DNA of 64,000 nucleotides from Massilia mucilaginosa (GCF_011682145.1 NZ_WHJH01000033.1:1-64000), one strand, 5' to 3'. Counted from the stretch's first letter, positions 33,826 through 44,262 are shown. Notes: generated by a model from the sequence alone, not told the origin. Made by a program: numbers and translations.

Positions 33826-35526
33826 TCAGAACAGGAAATAGCGCTGCGCCATCGGCAGCACGACGGCGGCTTCGCAGACCAGCAACTGGCCGTCGGCGCG
33901 CACTTCGTAGGTTTCGGGATCGACTTCCATGCAGGGCGTGGCGCCGTTGTGGATCATGTCGCGCTTGCGCAGGTGGCGCATGCCGTGCACGGGAATGAGC
34001 GTCTTGTTCAAGCCCAGTTGCCGGCCGATGCCGGCATCGTAGGCCGCTTGCGAGACGAAGGTGAACGACTTTTTGAGCCCGCCGCCGAAGGCGCCGAACA
34101 TCATGCGGTAGTGCACCGGCTGCGGCGTGGGTATCGAGGCGTTCGGATCGCCCATCTGCGCCGCCGCGATCATGCCGCCCTTGAGAATGAGCGACGGCTT
34201 GACGCCGAAAAACGCCGGTTTCCACAGCACGATATCGGCGATCTTGCCCACTTCCAGCGAGCCGACCGCGTGCGACACGCCGTGCGTGATGGCCGGATTG
34301 ATGGTGTACTTGGCGATATAGCGCTTGACGCGGAAGTTGTCGTTGCGCGCCGTGTCGGGCGCCAGCGCACCGCGCTGCTGCTTCATCTTGTGGGCGGTCT
34401 GCCAGGTGCGCATGATCACCTCGCCCACGCGCCCCATGGCTTGCGAGTCGGACGACATCATCGAGATCGCGCCCAGGTCGTGCAGGATATCCTCGGCGGC
34501 GATGGTCTCGCGCCGGATGCGCGACTCGGCGAACGCCACGTCTTCGGCAATGGCCGGGTCGAGGTGGTGGCACACCATCAGCATGTCGAGATGCTCGTCG
34601 AGCGTGTTGACGGTGAAGGGCCGGGTCGGATTGGTCGACGACGGCAGCACGTTCTCCTGGCCGACGGCGGCGATGATGTCCGGCGCATGGCCGCCGCCCG
34701 CGCCTTCGGTATGGAAGGTGTGGATGGTGCGGTCCTTGAAGGCGTCCAGCGTGGTCTCCAAAAAGCCGCCTTCGTTGAGCGTATCCGAATGCAGCGCCAC
34801 CTGTACGTCCATGCGCTCGGCCACCGCCAGGCAGTTGTCGATGGCGGCCGGGGTGCTGCCCCAGTCTTCGTGCAGTTTCAGGCCAATTGCGCCTGCCAGC
34901 ACCTGCTCCTCCAGCGGCCCTGGCAGGCTCACGTTCCCCTTGCCCATGAAGCCCAGGTTCATCGGAAAGGCGTCGGCCGCCGCCAGCATCGCGTGCAGAT
35001 GCCACGGCCCCGGCGTGCAGGTGGTGGCCGCGGTGCCGGTCGCAGGCCCGGTGCCGCCGCCGATCATGGTGGTGATGCCGCTCATGAGCGCTTCTTCGAT
35101 CTGCTGCGGGCAGATGAAATGGATGTGCGTATCGACCCCGCCGGCGGTGACGATCATGCCCTCGCCGGCGATGATTTCGGTGGCGCCGCCGATGGCCATG
35201 GTGACGCCTGGCTGCACATCCGGGTTGCCGGCCTTGCCGATGGCCGCGATCAGGCCATTCTTGAGGCCGATATCGGCCTTGACGATGCCCCAGTGGTCGA
35301 CGATGACGGCGTTAGTGATCACGGTGTCCATCACCTCGGCGTGCAGCCGTTGCGACTGGCCCATGCCGTCGCGGATGGTTTTACCGCCGCCGAACTTGAC
35401 TTCTTCGCCATGGATGGCGAAGTCGCGTTCGATCTCGATGAACAGGTCGGTGTCGGCCAGGCGGATGCGGTCTCCCGTGGTGGGGCCGAACATGTCGGCA
35501 TAGGCGCGGCGGCTGATGGACGGCAT
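33826..35526 (-). CDS. ureC: urease alpha subunit (catalytic)
   Basis: 566 residues, full length. Nickel ligands HIHFICPQQ, the carbamylated lysine in [10 protein letters not shown] and the flap cysteine/histidine in MVCHHLDP are all present. Hydrolyses urea to ammonia and carbamate in the cytoplasm with UreA and UreB. It lies 1 nt after ureB. No residue needed for catalysis appears altered. Confidence 0.97.
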   Translation of the reverse strand: MPSISRRAYADMFGPTTGDRIRLADTDLFIEIERDFAIHGEEVKFGGGKTIRDGMGQSQRLHAEVMDTVITNAVIVDHWGIVKADIGLKNGLIAAIGKAGNPDVQPGVTMAIGGATEIIAGEGMIVTAGGVDTHIHFICPQQIEEALMSGITTMIGGGTGPATGTAATTCTPGPWHLHAMLAAADAFPMNLGFMGKGNVSLPGPLEEQVLAGAIGLKLHEDWGSTPAAIDNCLAVAERMDVQVALHSDTLNEGGFLETTLDAFKDRTIHTFHTEGAGGGHAPDIIAAVGQENVLPSSTNPTRPFTVNTLDEHLDMLMVCHHLDPAIAEDVAFAESRIRRETIAAEDILHDLGAISMMSSDSQAMGRVGEVIMRTWQTAHKMKQQRGALAPDTARNDNFRVKRYIAKYTINPAITHGVSHAVGSLEVGKIADIVLWKPAFFGVKPSLILKGGMIAAAQMGDPNASIPTPQPVHYRMMFGAFGGGLKKSFTFVSQAAYDAGIGRQLGLNKTLIPVHGMRHLRKRDMIHNGATPCMEVDPETYEVRADGQLLVCEAAVVLPMAQRYFLF

Positions 35527-35527
35527 C

Positions 35528-35851
35528 TCAGTCGCTCCCTTGCGGCGGCAGTTCGCCCATCACCAGGCCGTTAAAGCCGAACACCATCCGGTCGCCACCG
35601 AGCGCAACCAGTTCCACGGTGCGCTGCTGGCCCGGTTCGAAGCGCACGGCGGTGCCGGAGGCGATATTGAGCCGCATGCCGATCGCCGCGCTGCGCGCGA
35701 AGCGCAGCGCGGTATTGACTTCGAAGAAGTGAAAGTGCGAGCCGACCTGGATCGGCCGGTCGCCGCTGTTGGCCACGACCACGGTGCGGGTGGCGCGGCC
35801 GGCGTTGAGTTCAATGTCGCCGTCGGCCAGCAGGTATTCGCCAGGTATCAT
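35528..35851 (-). CDS. ureB: urease beta subunit
   Basis: 107 residues, with the typical [17 protein letters not shown] opening and [11 protein letters not shown] core. A separate subunit, as usual for three-subunit bacterial urease. It lies 13 nt after ureA. Confidence 0.96.
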   Translation of the reverse strand: MIPGEYLLADGDIELNAGRATRTVVVANSGDRPIQVGSHFHFFEVNTALRFARSAAIGMRLNIASGTAVRFEPGQQRTVELVALGGDRMVFGFNGLVMGELPPQGSD

Positions 35852-35864
35852 GCTCGTCTCGCTC

Positions 35865-36167
35865 TCAGGGAATCGGGTTGTGGACGGTCACCAGCTTGCT
35901 GCCGTCCGGGAAAGTCGCCTCGACCTGGATGTCGGGGATCATCTCGGCGATGCCGTCCATGACGTCGGCGCGCGTCAAGATGGCGGCGCCGTCGGACATC
36001 AGCTGCGCGACCGTCCTGCCGTCGCGCGCGCCCTCCATGATGGCGGCGCTGATCAAGGCCACCGCTTCCGGATAATTGAGTTTGAGGCCGCGCGCCATGC
36101 GCCGTTCGGCCAGCAAGGCGGCGGTGAAGATCAGCAGCTTGTCTTTTTCGCGCGGGGTCAGGTCCAT
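35865..36167 (-). CDS. ureA: urease gamma subunit
   Basis: 100 residues starting [20 protein letters not shown], the standard gamma-subunit opening, and ending [19 protein letters not shown]. The ATG at 36167 follows GAGGAGACGA. A longer in-frame reading upstream overlaps ureD and is not supported. Confidence 0.96.
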   Translation of the reverse strand: MDLTPREKDKLLIFTAALLAERRMARGLKLNYPEAVALISAAIMEGARDGRTVAQLMSDGAAILTRADVMDGIAEMIPDIQVEATFPDGSKLVTVHNPIP

Positions 36168-36184
36168 GGATCGTCTCCTCTTTT

Positions 36185-37024
36185 CTAGGTGTTCCAGATG
36201 CGCGGCAGCGGCGCGGCGCACCCGAGCAAATGGGGGCGCAGCATTTGCCACACGCCGAACATGACGCGGCGCGCGCTTTCGCTGTCGTCGCCCAGGTAGC
36301 GCGCGACGAACACCGATTTGATCTGGGTGACGCCGAGGCCCGGGTCGAGTGCGCGCATGGCGTCGATCAGCGCGGCGCCGGCCGGCTTGCCCACCCCGAC
36401 CAGGGTGGCGCACACGCTCGCGCGATTCAGTCCCAGGGGGCTGTGCATGGCCGCGCTGCCGCCGCGCAGCGCGCCCTGCTCCCACCACAGCAGCTTGCCG
36501 CCACGGCGGATCTGGGTGTGCTGGGTGATTGAGCCGCTGTCGAAGGTCTCGCCGGAGGCGCGCCGGCCCAGGCACAGGATGTCGCAGCCGATGTAGCTGG
36601 CATCGAACGCCAGCTCGACCCGTTGTTCGAGCGCCACATGGGCGCCGTTGAAGAAAATGGCTTCCTGCGGCATCCACTCGACGGCCGCGCCGGCGCCGGC
36701 GTCGATCGTCACGTCCTGGCGCGAGACCTTGCCGTTGGCCCGGTACCACTTGGTGGCGCCGGGCGAGGTCAGGAAAGCGTGCGCGGATGCGCCGGCCGAT
36801 ACGTTCACCGACAGCCGGTCGCCACCCACCACGCCACCGGGTGGATGGACGATGATCGCGTGGCAGATGCGCGCGCCTTCCGGATACAGCGGCTTTTGCA
36901 CCCGCAGCGGCCCGCTGTGGACACGCTCCATCAGCCGCGTGGTGCCGGCATCGTCGGCGAAACGCAGCCGCAAGCTGGCTTGCCATGCACTGTGGGTCGG
37001 TTCGGTCGGGTGGCAATCTCGCAT
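36185..37024 (-). CDS. ureD: urease accessory protein UreD
   Basis: 279 residues with [26 protein letters not shown] and [11 protein letters not shown], conserved in UreD/UreH. UreD is the scaffold that binds apo-urease and recruits UreF and UreG. First gene of ureDABCEFG. Only 112 nt separate it from the preceding same-strand gene, so the promoter must lie within or before that gap. Confidence 0.94.
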   Translation of the reverse strand: MRDCHPTEPTHSAWQASLRLRFADDAGTTRLMERVHSGPLRVQKPLYPEGARICHAIIVHPPGGVVGGDRLSVNVSAGASAHAFLTSPGATKWYRANGKVSRQDVTIDAGAGAAVEWMPQEAIFFNGAHVALEQRVELAFDASYIGCDILCLGRRASGETFDSGSITQHTQIRRGGKLLWWEQGALRGGSAAMHSPLGLNRASVCATLVGVGKPAGAALIDAMRALDPGLGVTQIKSVFVARYLGDDSESARRVMFGVWQMLRPHLLGCAAPLPRIWNT

Positions 37025-37136
37025 ACCGTTGAAATAGCAGGATGCGTGCCAGCGTGCGGGGCACGTTCACGGTGCGGCGCGCCCGCCGCCGGTGATCGGG
37101 CGCACCGCCGCGGCGCGCACGCACCGCCGTGGTGCA

Positions 37137-38909
37137 TTAGAACTTGACGCCCATCGACACCGCCACCACGTCGCGGTCCACCTGCGTGTTGTAGACGCCG
37201 CCCCATACCGGCACATACACGACTTCGGCGACGTAGCGCTTCAGGTATTCCATGCGCACGCCCATGTTCGCGGTGCGCCGCCCTTCGTTGAGCATGAAGT
37301 CGTACGACCAGCCCTTCACATCGTGCTGGAGCTGCGCCCATGCGTGCAGATTCAGCCCCGCCCTTGCGTGGGCCACGCGCGCATCCACCCGTATGCGATA
37401 CGAATACGCGCTCGGCGTGACATATCCATCGCTGCTGCACTGGCGGGCGGCGTCGATGGAAGTGACGATGCAAGTCCCGTTGACCGGGCCATTGCCGTAC
37501 TGGTCGACCCGTCCGTAGCGCCGCACGGACGGATCGGGTAGCCCGGCGACATGCTTGACCACGACTTCGCCAAGGGCGCTCAGGGCGACGCCGCCGACGC
37601 GCGGCCAGCCCCGCTGCGCGCCCGCCTGAAGCTGGACGGTGCGGTAGCGGTCATAGGTGTGATACAGCGCGCCAGGCGACACCGCATCGACCTCCTTGCG
37701 CAGCAGCGATGGAAAGGTGGGATTGAGCAGTGCCGGCAAGGTGTCGCCGGGCGGCAGCTGCAAGGGCTGGTTGGCGCGCCATGCCAGCTCTCCGAACACG
37801 CTCCCGTGCGCGCGCCGGCGCATCACAGTCAGCGCCGTCATGGCAATGTCGCCCGCGTACTCGGTGAAGTAGCGCATGTTCCTGCCATCCGGATCGCCTG
37901 CGATCAGGCCCAAGCCGGGCCGCTGCGCCTTGCGCACGCCAGGCAAGGGGGTGCTGCCGGTGTAGCGCGCGTGATACAAGCCCACATCCATCGCCAGCGG
38001 CAGCGACTTCCACGTCAGCGCCGCTCCGTACTGGCGGTCGTCGGACGGTGCCGGATTGTCCATGCGTTCGACATAGGCGCGGCCAGCCAGGCGAGTCCGG
38101 TCGCTCGCCGTCATCGGACCTGCGAAAGCCAGGTTGCAGCCTTGCGCCATGTAGTCGGTGCCGGACCAGAAGGTGCCGCACAGGTCCGGCACCGACGGCC
38201 GGAAGCTGAACTGGTAAAAGCCTTCGACGCCCAAGCCGCTACCCGCCTCCAGCCGCGCGAACAGCATGGGGGCCGGCACCAGGGTTTCCTGCGGCACGGC
38301 GTCGGCACGCCGACGCGCCGGGAAGTCGGCCGGGTTGAGCGCAGCGAGGCCACCGGCAAAGCCGCTGCGCTCACCCCACGCCAGCGACTGCCGCCCGAGG
38401 CGGGTCAGGGCCCGCACGTCCCCGATGTGCGCACTATGCTGGAGAAAGGCATCGCCCAGCGCCACGCCCGAAAAGCGCGACAGCCGCGCGCCGCCGGCGT
38501 CGCCCAGCGGCTGGCCGGCGGCGTAGCCGTTGATGCTGTTGCCCCACGCGCGCGCATGGTCGCTCAGGGCGAAGTCGTGCCATGCCTTGACGCGCACCAG
38601 CGCGCTGAAGTTGCCTTCGGCAGCGGCCAGGTCCACATAGCCCTTGAGCGCACGCGTGACGGCGTCGCCACGCCGGAAATTCAGGTTGGCGTCATCGCTG
38701 TTCTGGCCCGCGCTGGCAAGGCCGGACAGTCCGAGCGCCTGCGCGTTGTATGCAACGAGCATATGCGCAGCCGGATCCTCGGTGCGGAAGCTGGCGCCAA
38801 AACTGAGCCGCCCGCTCACTTGCGTCTCGAGCGCGTACGCGGGCAGCGCGCTCGCCAAAACGGCGGCCGTGAATGCGGCGTGAACGTGCCGGCGCGCGGT
38901 GCTATGCAT
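37137..38909 (-). CDS. DUF1302-family outer-membrane beta-barrel protein
   Basis: 590 residues with a signal peptide (ends LPAYA) and alternating amphipathic strands. The start LETQVSGRLSFGASFRTED, the NLNFRRGDAVTRALKG-type strand, LARRGRQSLAWGE-like LTRLGRQSLAWGE and the terminal VSMGVKF phenylalanine mark a DUF1302 porin. These proteins often pair with DUF1329 lipoproteins and are linked to export or uptake of hydrophobic compounds. No DUF1329 partner lies here. A 5-bp hairpin (37121-37135) follows the stop. Confidence 0.82.
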   Translation of the reverse strand: MHSTARRHVHAAFTAAVLASALPAYALETQVSGRLSFGASFRTEDPAAHMLVAYNAQALGLSGLASAGQNSDDANLNFRRGDAVTRALKGYVDLAAAEGNFSALVRVKAWHDFALSDHARAWGNSINGYAAGQPLGDAGGARLSRFSGVALGDAFLQHSAHIGDVRALTRLGRQSLAWGERSGFAGGLAALNPADFPARRRADAVPQETLVPAPMLFARLEAGSGLGVEGFYQFSFRPSVPDLCGTFWSGTDYMAQGCNLAFAGPMTASDRTRLAGRAYVERMDNPAPSDDRQYGAALTWKSLPLAMDVGLYHARYTGSTPLPGVRKAQRPGLGLIAGDPDGRNMRYFTEYAGDIAMTALTVMRRRAHGSVFGELAWRANQPLQLPPGDTLPALLNPTFPSLLRKEVDAVSPGALYHTYDRYRTVQLQAGAQRGWPRVGGVALSALGEVVVKHVAGLPDPSVRRYGRVDQYGNGPVNGTCIVTSIDAARQCSSDGYVTPSAYSYRIRVDARVAHARAGLNLHAWAQLQHDVKGWSYDFMLNEGRRTANMGVRMEYLKRYVAEVVYVPVWGGVYNTQVDRDVVAVSMGVKF

Positions 38910-39008
38910 GTATGACCTGTGGTAGGTTGCGGTAAGCCGACATTTGCCGGCGCTTACTTTTGGTTACAATAAAATTTACCACGCGTTACAATGGCTTGTC
39001 ACGCGTAC

Positions 39009-39596
39009 TTACACACCCCACACATCGGCCTCGGTGAAGCCCAGTTCCGCGAAATCCTGCGCCCGGTCTTCGGCTTCGCCACGGCTGTAGAATTCATCGA
39101 GCTGCGGCGGCTCGACGGCGGTCCCGGCGAGCATGGCGTGGACCTGTCCACGGTGGTGGATCTGGTGCTGGAACAGATGCGCCAGCAGGCGTGCGGGCGT
39201 ATCGAGCATGAGCCCGTGCTCGCGCAAGATGCCGACGTCGCGCGCGAGCGTGGCTTGGTCGAGCTGGCGGCAGTAAGCGATCAGGCGCTGGTCGCTCAGC
39301 TTTTGCGCCGCCCACACCTCGGCGCAGGTGGCGAACGGCTCTTCCGGCTCGAAAAAGGCGGCGCAGTAGTCGGGATGCGGCGCGTCGCCGCGCGCGGCCC
39401 GTTCGATGGCGTCGATGTAGAACCAGTCAACGGTCAGGTTGTGATTCAACGTGCTTTTGATCGACGGGAAAAAGCTGGTGCGCGTCGCCAGCGCGAATTC
39501 GTCCTGGGACAGCGTGGCGCAGGCGCGCAATAAACGGTGATTGGCCCAGGCGTTGTTGTAGGCCTGGGCGATCAGGTAGCGCAGAAATTGGTTCAT
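39009..39596 (-). CDS. DinB-like four-helix protein
   Basis: 195 residues. LLRYLIAQAYNNAWANHRL-like opening, a first metal histidine in LNHNLTVDWFY and HLFQHQIHHRGQVHAML at the end give the three-histidine metal site of the DinB/YfiT superfamily. Members include thiol transferases and proteins of unknown substrate. It lies 27 nt downstream of the hydroxylase start region on the same strand order (encoded after it). Confidence 0.8.
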   Translation of the reverse strand: MNQFLRYLIAQAYNNAWANHRLLRACATLSQDEFALATRTSFFPSIKSTLNHNLTVDWFYIDAIERAARGDAPHPDYCAAFFEPEEPFATCAEVWAAQKLSDQRLIAYCRQLDQATLARDVGILREHGLMLDTPARLLAHLFQHQIHHRGQVHAMLAGTAVEPPQLDEFYSRGEAEDRAQDFAELGFTEADVWGV

Positions 39597-39623
39597 GATG
39601 TCGGTAGGTGAAGTGGAGGCCGA

Positions 39624-40325
39624 TCAGGCCGGTGGTCCATACAGCGCCTCGGCGCGCTGGAACAGGATCCACGACGTGGCGATGTATTTGTCGCCGCTGC
39701 GCGCCACATGGCCCTTGTGCGAATGGGTGAAGCCGGCCGGCGCGATGATCAGGCGGCCCTGGCGCGCTTCGACTTTGCGCCGCTGGTAGTAGAACTCCGT
39801 TTCGCCGCCCTCGTCCACGTCGTTCAGGTAGAACTGGAACAGCAGCGCGCGGTGCAGGCTTTCGCAGCTGGCGTTTTGCGGATAGATCTCGGAATGCCAG
39901 TGATGATAGCCGCCGCTGGCCTGCACGTACTTTTGCACGTTGATCTGGCCGGCGCGGTACATCATGCGCATCAGTTCATCGATGTGGGCGGTGCCGCACT
40001 CGTCGAAATTCTCCGGCGACAGCGTCACCGGCTCGCCGGTGCTTGGGTGGATCACCTGCGGCGACAGCGCGCCGATGAGCATCATGCGGTATTTGTCCAG
40101 GTAGGCGCACAGATGCTCGCGCACGGCCTGCATCATCATCGCTGAAACGTCCTGCCATTCCTCGTGGGCCGAGATGGTCAGGTCGTAGCTGTCTTTCTTG
40201 CTCGTGTCGACGCCGTTACCGGTCTTGCCGCGCACGACCTTCTCGCTGGCGTCGAAGCGCGCCAGGATGGCGGCGCACTGCTCGCTGGTCAGCGCATTGT
40301 CGTAAATCTCGATAAAGTCGTCCAT
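39624..40325 (-). CDS. 2OG-Fe(II) oxygenase, prolyl-4-hydroxylase-like
   Basis: 233 residues from the ATG at 40325. The iron triad appears as H and E in YHHWHSEIY and H in THSHKGH, and the 2-oxoglutarate arginine may lie in the SGDKYIATSW region. The N-terminal EIYDNALTSEQCAAIL is typical of the family. Substrate unknown; proline, another amino acid or a peptide is possible. It lies 64 nt after a second oxygenase of a different family. Confidence 0.78.
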   Translation of the reverse strand: MDDFIEIYDNALTSEQCAAILARFDASEKVVRGKTGNGVDTSKKDSYDLTISAHEEWQDVSAMMMQAVREHLCAYLDKYRMMLIGALSPQVIHPSTGEPVTLSPENFDECGTAHIDELMRMMYRAGQINVQKYVQASGGYHHWHSEIYPQNASCESLHRALLFQFYLNDVDEGGETEFYYQRRKVEARQGRLIIAPAGFTHSHKGHVARSGDKYIATSWILFQRAEALYGPPA

Positions 40326-40389
40326 CGTCGGTCTTTCGGATCTGGTTTTTCTGATACCGGCATAGTACACAAGGCGCGCTGCGGGGTCA

Positions 40390-41070
40390 CTAGCCGGCTG
40401 ACAGCGCGACGTTCCATGCAAGCCCGTACGGAAGCACGCACGGCCCGAACACAAAATGCAGCACGCGGCGCCGGCCCTGCCCGAGCGCCTTGGACGAGGC
40501 ATGCAGCAGCAGCGGGCGCATCAACAGTGCGCCGCCGATGCCGGCAAGGCACGCCACCGGCGGCGTGGCATCGCGCGCGGCGGCGGCACCGGGCTGCGCA
40601 AGCACGCCGGCGCGGTGCGATCCCGGCACCACCAGCAGCGGACCGTCGTCAATGCCGCACGGGTCCAGGTGAACGCGCACGGCCACCAGTTGGTCGAGCA
40701 CCGCTAGCGGCGCCTGCACGAACAGCGTGCCTTCCTTGAGCGACCAGCCGCGCAGCCCGGGCGCATCGACCCGCGCCGCCACCGGAATGCTCAGGTCCTG
40801 GTGCAGCGGCACCAGCCAGTTGCGGCCGGCCGATTTTTCGAAGTAGGTGCACTGCACCGCGACCGAATCCGGTTCAAACAAGGATGCCAGCACGGGATCG
40901 GCGCGCAGGCGCACGGCCAGCGCGGCGCACCACGGTTGCGCCAGCAGGCAGCGCGTACCGCCCGAGGCCGCGCCGGCCGGCTGCACCAGTTCTGCAAGTT
41001 GCGCGCAGTCGGCCGCCGGCAGCACGTCAGGCACGAGCGCGTAGCCCAGTTGCGCGAACTGCGCCTTCAT
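40390..41070 (-). CDS. phytanoyl-CoA dioxygenase (PhyH)-like protein
   Basis: 226 residues. Iron ligands HQD (in PLHQDLSIPV) and a distal H (LLLHASSKA) with a following arginine (RRRVLHF) match PhyH-type 2-oxoglutarate oxygenases. The N-terminal FAQLGYALVPDVLPAADC fits. The start ATG overlaps the sulP stop by 4 nt, so it is cotranscribed with the transporter. Substrate unknown. Confidence 0.8.
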   Translation of the reverse strand: MKAQFAQLGYALVPDVLPAADCAQLAELVQPAGAASGGTRCLLAQPWCAALAVRLRADPVLASLFEPDSVAVQCTYFEKSAGRNWLVPLHQDLSIPVAARVDAPGLRGWSLKEGTLFVQAPLAVLDQLVAVRVHLDPCGIDDGPLLVVPGSHRAGVLAQPGAAAARDATPPVACLAGIGGALLMRPLLLHASSKALGQGRRRVLHFVFGPCVLPYGLAWNVALSAG

Positions 41071-42701
41071 TTGACCGCCAGCGCGTCCGACGCCATGGCC
41101 GCGCTCAAGAAAATCCGGCCGTTGATGGTGCCGAGCAGGTCGCTCGCTTTCAGGCGGTCCATCACCGGCCCCTTGACCTCGGCCAGGTGCAGGCCGATGC
41201 CGCGCTGGCGCAGCGCCAGATTGAGTTCGCCCAGCCCGAACAGGGCCGAGGTATCGATCGAGCTGACCGCCGTCATCACCAGCACCAGGTGGCGGGCCGC
41301 CGGATGCAGCGCCAGTTCGTCCTCGATGCGCGCATTGACCGCTTCCACGTTGCCGAAAAAGAGATTGGCGTCGATGCGCAGCATCAGCACATCGGGCACG
41401 GTACCGGCGGGGTAGCGTTCGATATTCCTGAAATGCTCGGTGCCGGCGATCCGCCCCAGCACCGCGATATGCGGACGGCTGGCGCGCCATATCAGGGTGC
41501 CGAGCGAGAGCAGCACGCCGAGAACGACGCCCACATCGACGCCCAGCGCAATCACGCCGCCAGCGGTTGCCAGCAGGGCCAGCGCGTCGCCGCGGTCGTA
41601 GCGCCAGGAGGTGCGCAGGGTGTCCAGTTCCAGCATGCCCAGCACCGCCACGATGATGGTCGCCGCCAGCGCGGGTAGCGGCAGCAGTGCCAGCCAGCCG
41701 GTGGGCGCGACCAGCGCCAGTGCCAGCAGCACGCCGGTGATGATGCTCGCCAGCGGGGTGTTGGCGCCGGCCGCGAAGTTCACGCCCGAGCGCGACAGGC
41801 TGCCGGTGACCGGCAAGCCGCCCGTGAGCGCGCTGCCGATGTTGGCCACGCCCAGGCCGACCAGCTCCATATTACTTTGCAGTTTTTCCTGGCGCTTGAG
41901 CGCGAGCGTCTGGGCGGCCGACATCCCCAGCAAGAAGATCATGAAGCCGATCAGCAGCGCCGGCTGCAGCAGCGCGCGCCAGTGGGTGCTGGAGGTGGCC
42001 AGGTTCAGGCCAGGCAGGCCGGCGGGAACCTCGCCGGTGCTTTGCACGCCCAGCCCCGGCAAGTCCAGCAGGCTTGAGAGCAGCATGGCGCCGAGTACCA
42101 CCAGCATGGGTGCGAGGCGCGCGCCGATGTCGGCCGCGCTGTCTGAAACGCCGGCACGGCGCAGCAGCCGCGCCAGGTAGCGTTTGGCCAGCAGCAGCAC
42201 GGCGATGGCGCCGCCGCCGAGGATTGCGCTGGGTATGTGCACCTGCGCCAGCGTGCCGCCGGCCAGCACTTTCACCTGGCCGAGGGCGATGACGATGGCC
42301 GCGCCAATGGTGAAGCCGCTCATGACGGGACGCGAGAAGAAATTGGCCACGTAGCCGAGCCGCAGCAGGCCGCACAACAGCAGCACGGCGCCGGAAGCGA
42401 GGGCCAGCTGGGCGGCCAGCACGATGTACAGGCCGGAGCCGGGAGCGGCGAGCGGCGCCAGCGCGGCGGCCGTCATGAGCGAGATGATCGCCATCGGGCC
42501 GACCGACTGGGTCATGCTCGATCCGAAAATCGCATACAGAATCGGCGGGAGGATGCTGGCGTAGATGCCGGCCACCGGCGGCAGGCCAGCCACCAGGGCG
42601 TAGGCCATCCCTTGCGGGATCATCATGAGGGCGACGACGATGCCGGCGCTGATATCACCGGTCAGCGACGCGCGCCGGTAGTTTCTTAACCACTGCAGCA
42701 T
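41067..42701 (-). CDS. SulP-family anion transporter with STAS domain
   Basis: About 544 residues from the ATG at 42701. A further possible start lies 6 nt upstream. Around ten or more membrane helices with the family motif VALMMIPQGMAYALVAGLPP, then a C-terminal STAS domain (about 420-530) with SIDTSALFGLGEL. SulP proteins move sulfate, bicarbonate or other anions. No carbonic anhydrase is adjacent, so the substrate is undecided. Confidence 0.9.
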   Translation of the reverse strand: MLQWLRNYRRASLTGDISAGIVVALMMIPQGMAYALVAGLPPVAGIYASILPPILYAIFGSSMTQSVGPMAIISLMTAAALAPLAAPGSGLYIVLAAQLALASGAVLLLCGLLRLGYVANFFSRPVMSGFTIGAAIVIALGQVKVLAGGTLAQVHIPSAILGGGAIAVLLLAKRYLARLLRRAGVSDSAADIGARLAPMLVVLGAMLLSSLLDLPGLGVQSTGEVPAGLPGLNLATSSTHWRALLQPALLIGFMIFLLGMSAAQTLALKRQEKLQSNMELVGLGVANIGSALTGGLPVTGSLSRSGVNFAAGANTPLASIITGVLLALALVAPTGWLALLPLPALAATIIVAVLGMLELDTLRTSWRYDRGDALALLATAGGVIALGVDVGVVLGVLLSLGTLIWRASRPHIAVLGRIAGTEHFRNIERYPAGTVPDVLMLRIDANLFFGNVEAVNARIEDELALHPAARHLVLVMTAVSSIDTSALFGLGELNLALRQRGIGLHLAEVKGPVMDRLKASDLLGTINGRIFLSAAMASDALAVK

Positions 42702-42757
42702 GCCCACTTGATCTGTTTATCCTTTTGCCGGTGATGGCGGATTATACAGCAGCGTAA

Positions 42758-42787
42758 CCGTCGCTCCCGCGCAGGCAGGAGCGACGG
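42758..42787. repeat. hairpin with CGCGCAGGC loop
   Basis: A perfect 10-bp stem (42758-42767 with 42778-42787) encloses CGCGCAGGCA. The core matches the palindrome at 6213 and the hairpin at 55806. It lies between the diguanylate cyclase stop and the sulP start and may act as terminator. Confidence 0.75.
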
Positions 42788-42825
42788 CAAGGGCCGGAAT
42801 CCCAATGCTGATGGCTGCGCCGAGC

Positions 42826-44262
42826 TTACGACATCGCCAATTCCACGCAATTGCGTCCCGCGCGCTTGGCGCGGCTCAGGGCCGCGTCGACCCGCAGCAT
42901 CAGCGAGTCCGCGCTTTCCTGGTCGGCCAGCTGCGCCACGCCCAGCGAAATGGTCAGCCTGTCGCAGCCCGCAATGTCGGACTGCGCCACCGCCACCCGG
43001 ATCTTCTCGGCGATCTTGAGCGCGTCGATCGCGCTGGTATGCGGCACGATAATCAAAAACTCCTCGCCGCCCGAGCGGATCAGCACATCGCTGGTGCGCA
43101 GCGTGGACTGCACCACATCGGCCACCGTGCGCAGCGCCGCGTCGCCCACCGGATGGCCGAACTGGTCGTTGATGGCCTTGAAGCGGTCGATATCGAAGCC
43201 GATCAGCGCGGCCGGCACCCTGTACCTGCGGGCGCGCTTGATTTCCAGTTCGAGCAAGTGCTCGCCGTGGCGCCGGTTGGCCACGCCCGTGAGCGCGTCG
43301 ACCGTGGCCAGTTGCGTCACGCGCCCGAGCAAGGCTTCGTTCTCGCGGCTGACCGCCGCCATGCGCAAACCAAAACCGGCCAGCTGCGCCAGCGCCACGA
43401 AGGAATCGAGTTCCGCGGCGCTGAACTGGCGCGCGCGGCCGAACATGAGGCACAGCGAGCCGGCCAGCGCACTCCCCGGCGCGGAACCGAGCGGCAGCCC
43501 GATCACCATTTCGACGCCCTTGTCGACCAGCGACAGCGCCAGTTCCGGCTCGCCCGCCTTGGCCGGCGCATCGAGCAGGCACATTTCGTTGCTGCACGCG
43601 GCCACCAGACCGGGGAAAGCATGCCGCAGCGGCGACTGCAGCAGCCTGTCGCTGCGGTGAAGCACGCGCGTCAGGTTCAGGCCCGCGGGCGAATACTGCG
43701 CTTCAAGCTGCAGGTCGCCCGGCACGTCCATGCGAAACAGCGAGGCGTGCACGGCGCCGGCGGCGTCGCACAGCGCCACGCAAATCTGTTCCGCCACGCT
43801 GGTCAGGTCGTCGACATCGACCAGCGCCTGCTGCAGGCGCGTGCGCAGTGCCAGCAGCGCGCGCAGGTCGTCCGCATGCGTGACGCTGGCCTCGGGTGCG
43901 TCAAGCTGCGTCTCGATGGCGGCGCGCAGGTCGCCCTCTTCGAGCGGCGTGATGGCGTAGGCGAGCGGGCCGAACGCCATCAGCGCGGGCAGCCACCCGG
44001 CGCTGATGAACGGGCACAGGACCAGCACCGGCGCACCGGCGCGGCGCGCGATCAGTTCACCGAGCGCCTCCAGGTCGAAACTGCGGTCGAACCGCTCAAG
44101 ATCGATAATCAGCAGGTCGATGCGCTCCTGGCCCAGTAGCAGGGTGGCCTGCTCGCTGCCGTCGGCAATGAACAGGCGCGCGAACAGGTCGGCATACATG
44201 CCCTGGAAATCGACCCGACGCTGTCCTACGGGATTGAGAAAAAGTCCAATCTGCTGCGCCAT
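42826..44262 (-). CDS. GAF-GGDEF diguanylate cyclase
   Basis: 478 residues from the ATG at 44262 after AAGGGAG. The N terminus (about 1-130) has a receiver-like layout without a clear phosphoacceptor. A GAF-type domain (about 150-300) and a GGDEF domain with SGGEEF follow, so the cyclase site looks active. RTSD five residues before GGEEF is the c-di-GMP inhibitory site. Makes the second messenger c-di-GMP. The input signal is unknown. Confidence 0.9.
   Translation of the reverse strand: MAQQIGLFLNPVGQRRVDFQGMYADLFARLFIADGSEQATLLLGQERIDLLIIDLERFDRSFDLEALGELIARRAGAPVLVLCPFISAGWLPALMAFGPLAYAITPLEEGDLRAAIETQLDAPEASVTHADDLRALLALRTRLQQALVDVDDLTSVAEQICVALCDAAGAVHASLFRMDVPGDLQLEAQYSPAGLNLTRVLHRSDRLLQSPLRHAFPGLVAACSNEMCLLDAPAKAGEPELALSLVDKGVEMVIGLPLGSAPGSALAGSLCLMFGRARQFSAAELDSFVALAQLAGFGLRMAAVSRENEALLGRVTQLATVDALTGVANRRHGEHLLELEIKRARRYRVPAALIGFDIDRFKAINDQFGHPVGDAALRTVADVVQSTLRTSDVLIRSGGEEFLIIVPHTSAIDALKIAEKIRVAVAQSDIAGCDRLTISLGVAQLADQESADSLMLRVDAALSRAKRAGRNCVELAMS

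Noticed and set aside
37025-37136. Possible small gene or promoter between ureD and the DUF1302 gene
   Set aside because: Only GC-rich sequence with short hairpins is visible. No start with ribosome site and no convincing -10/-35 pair was found.
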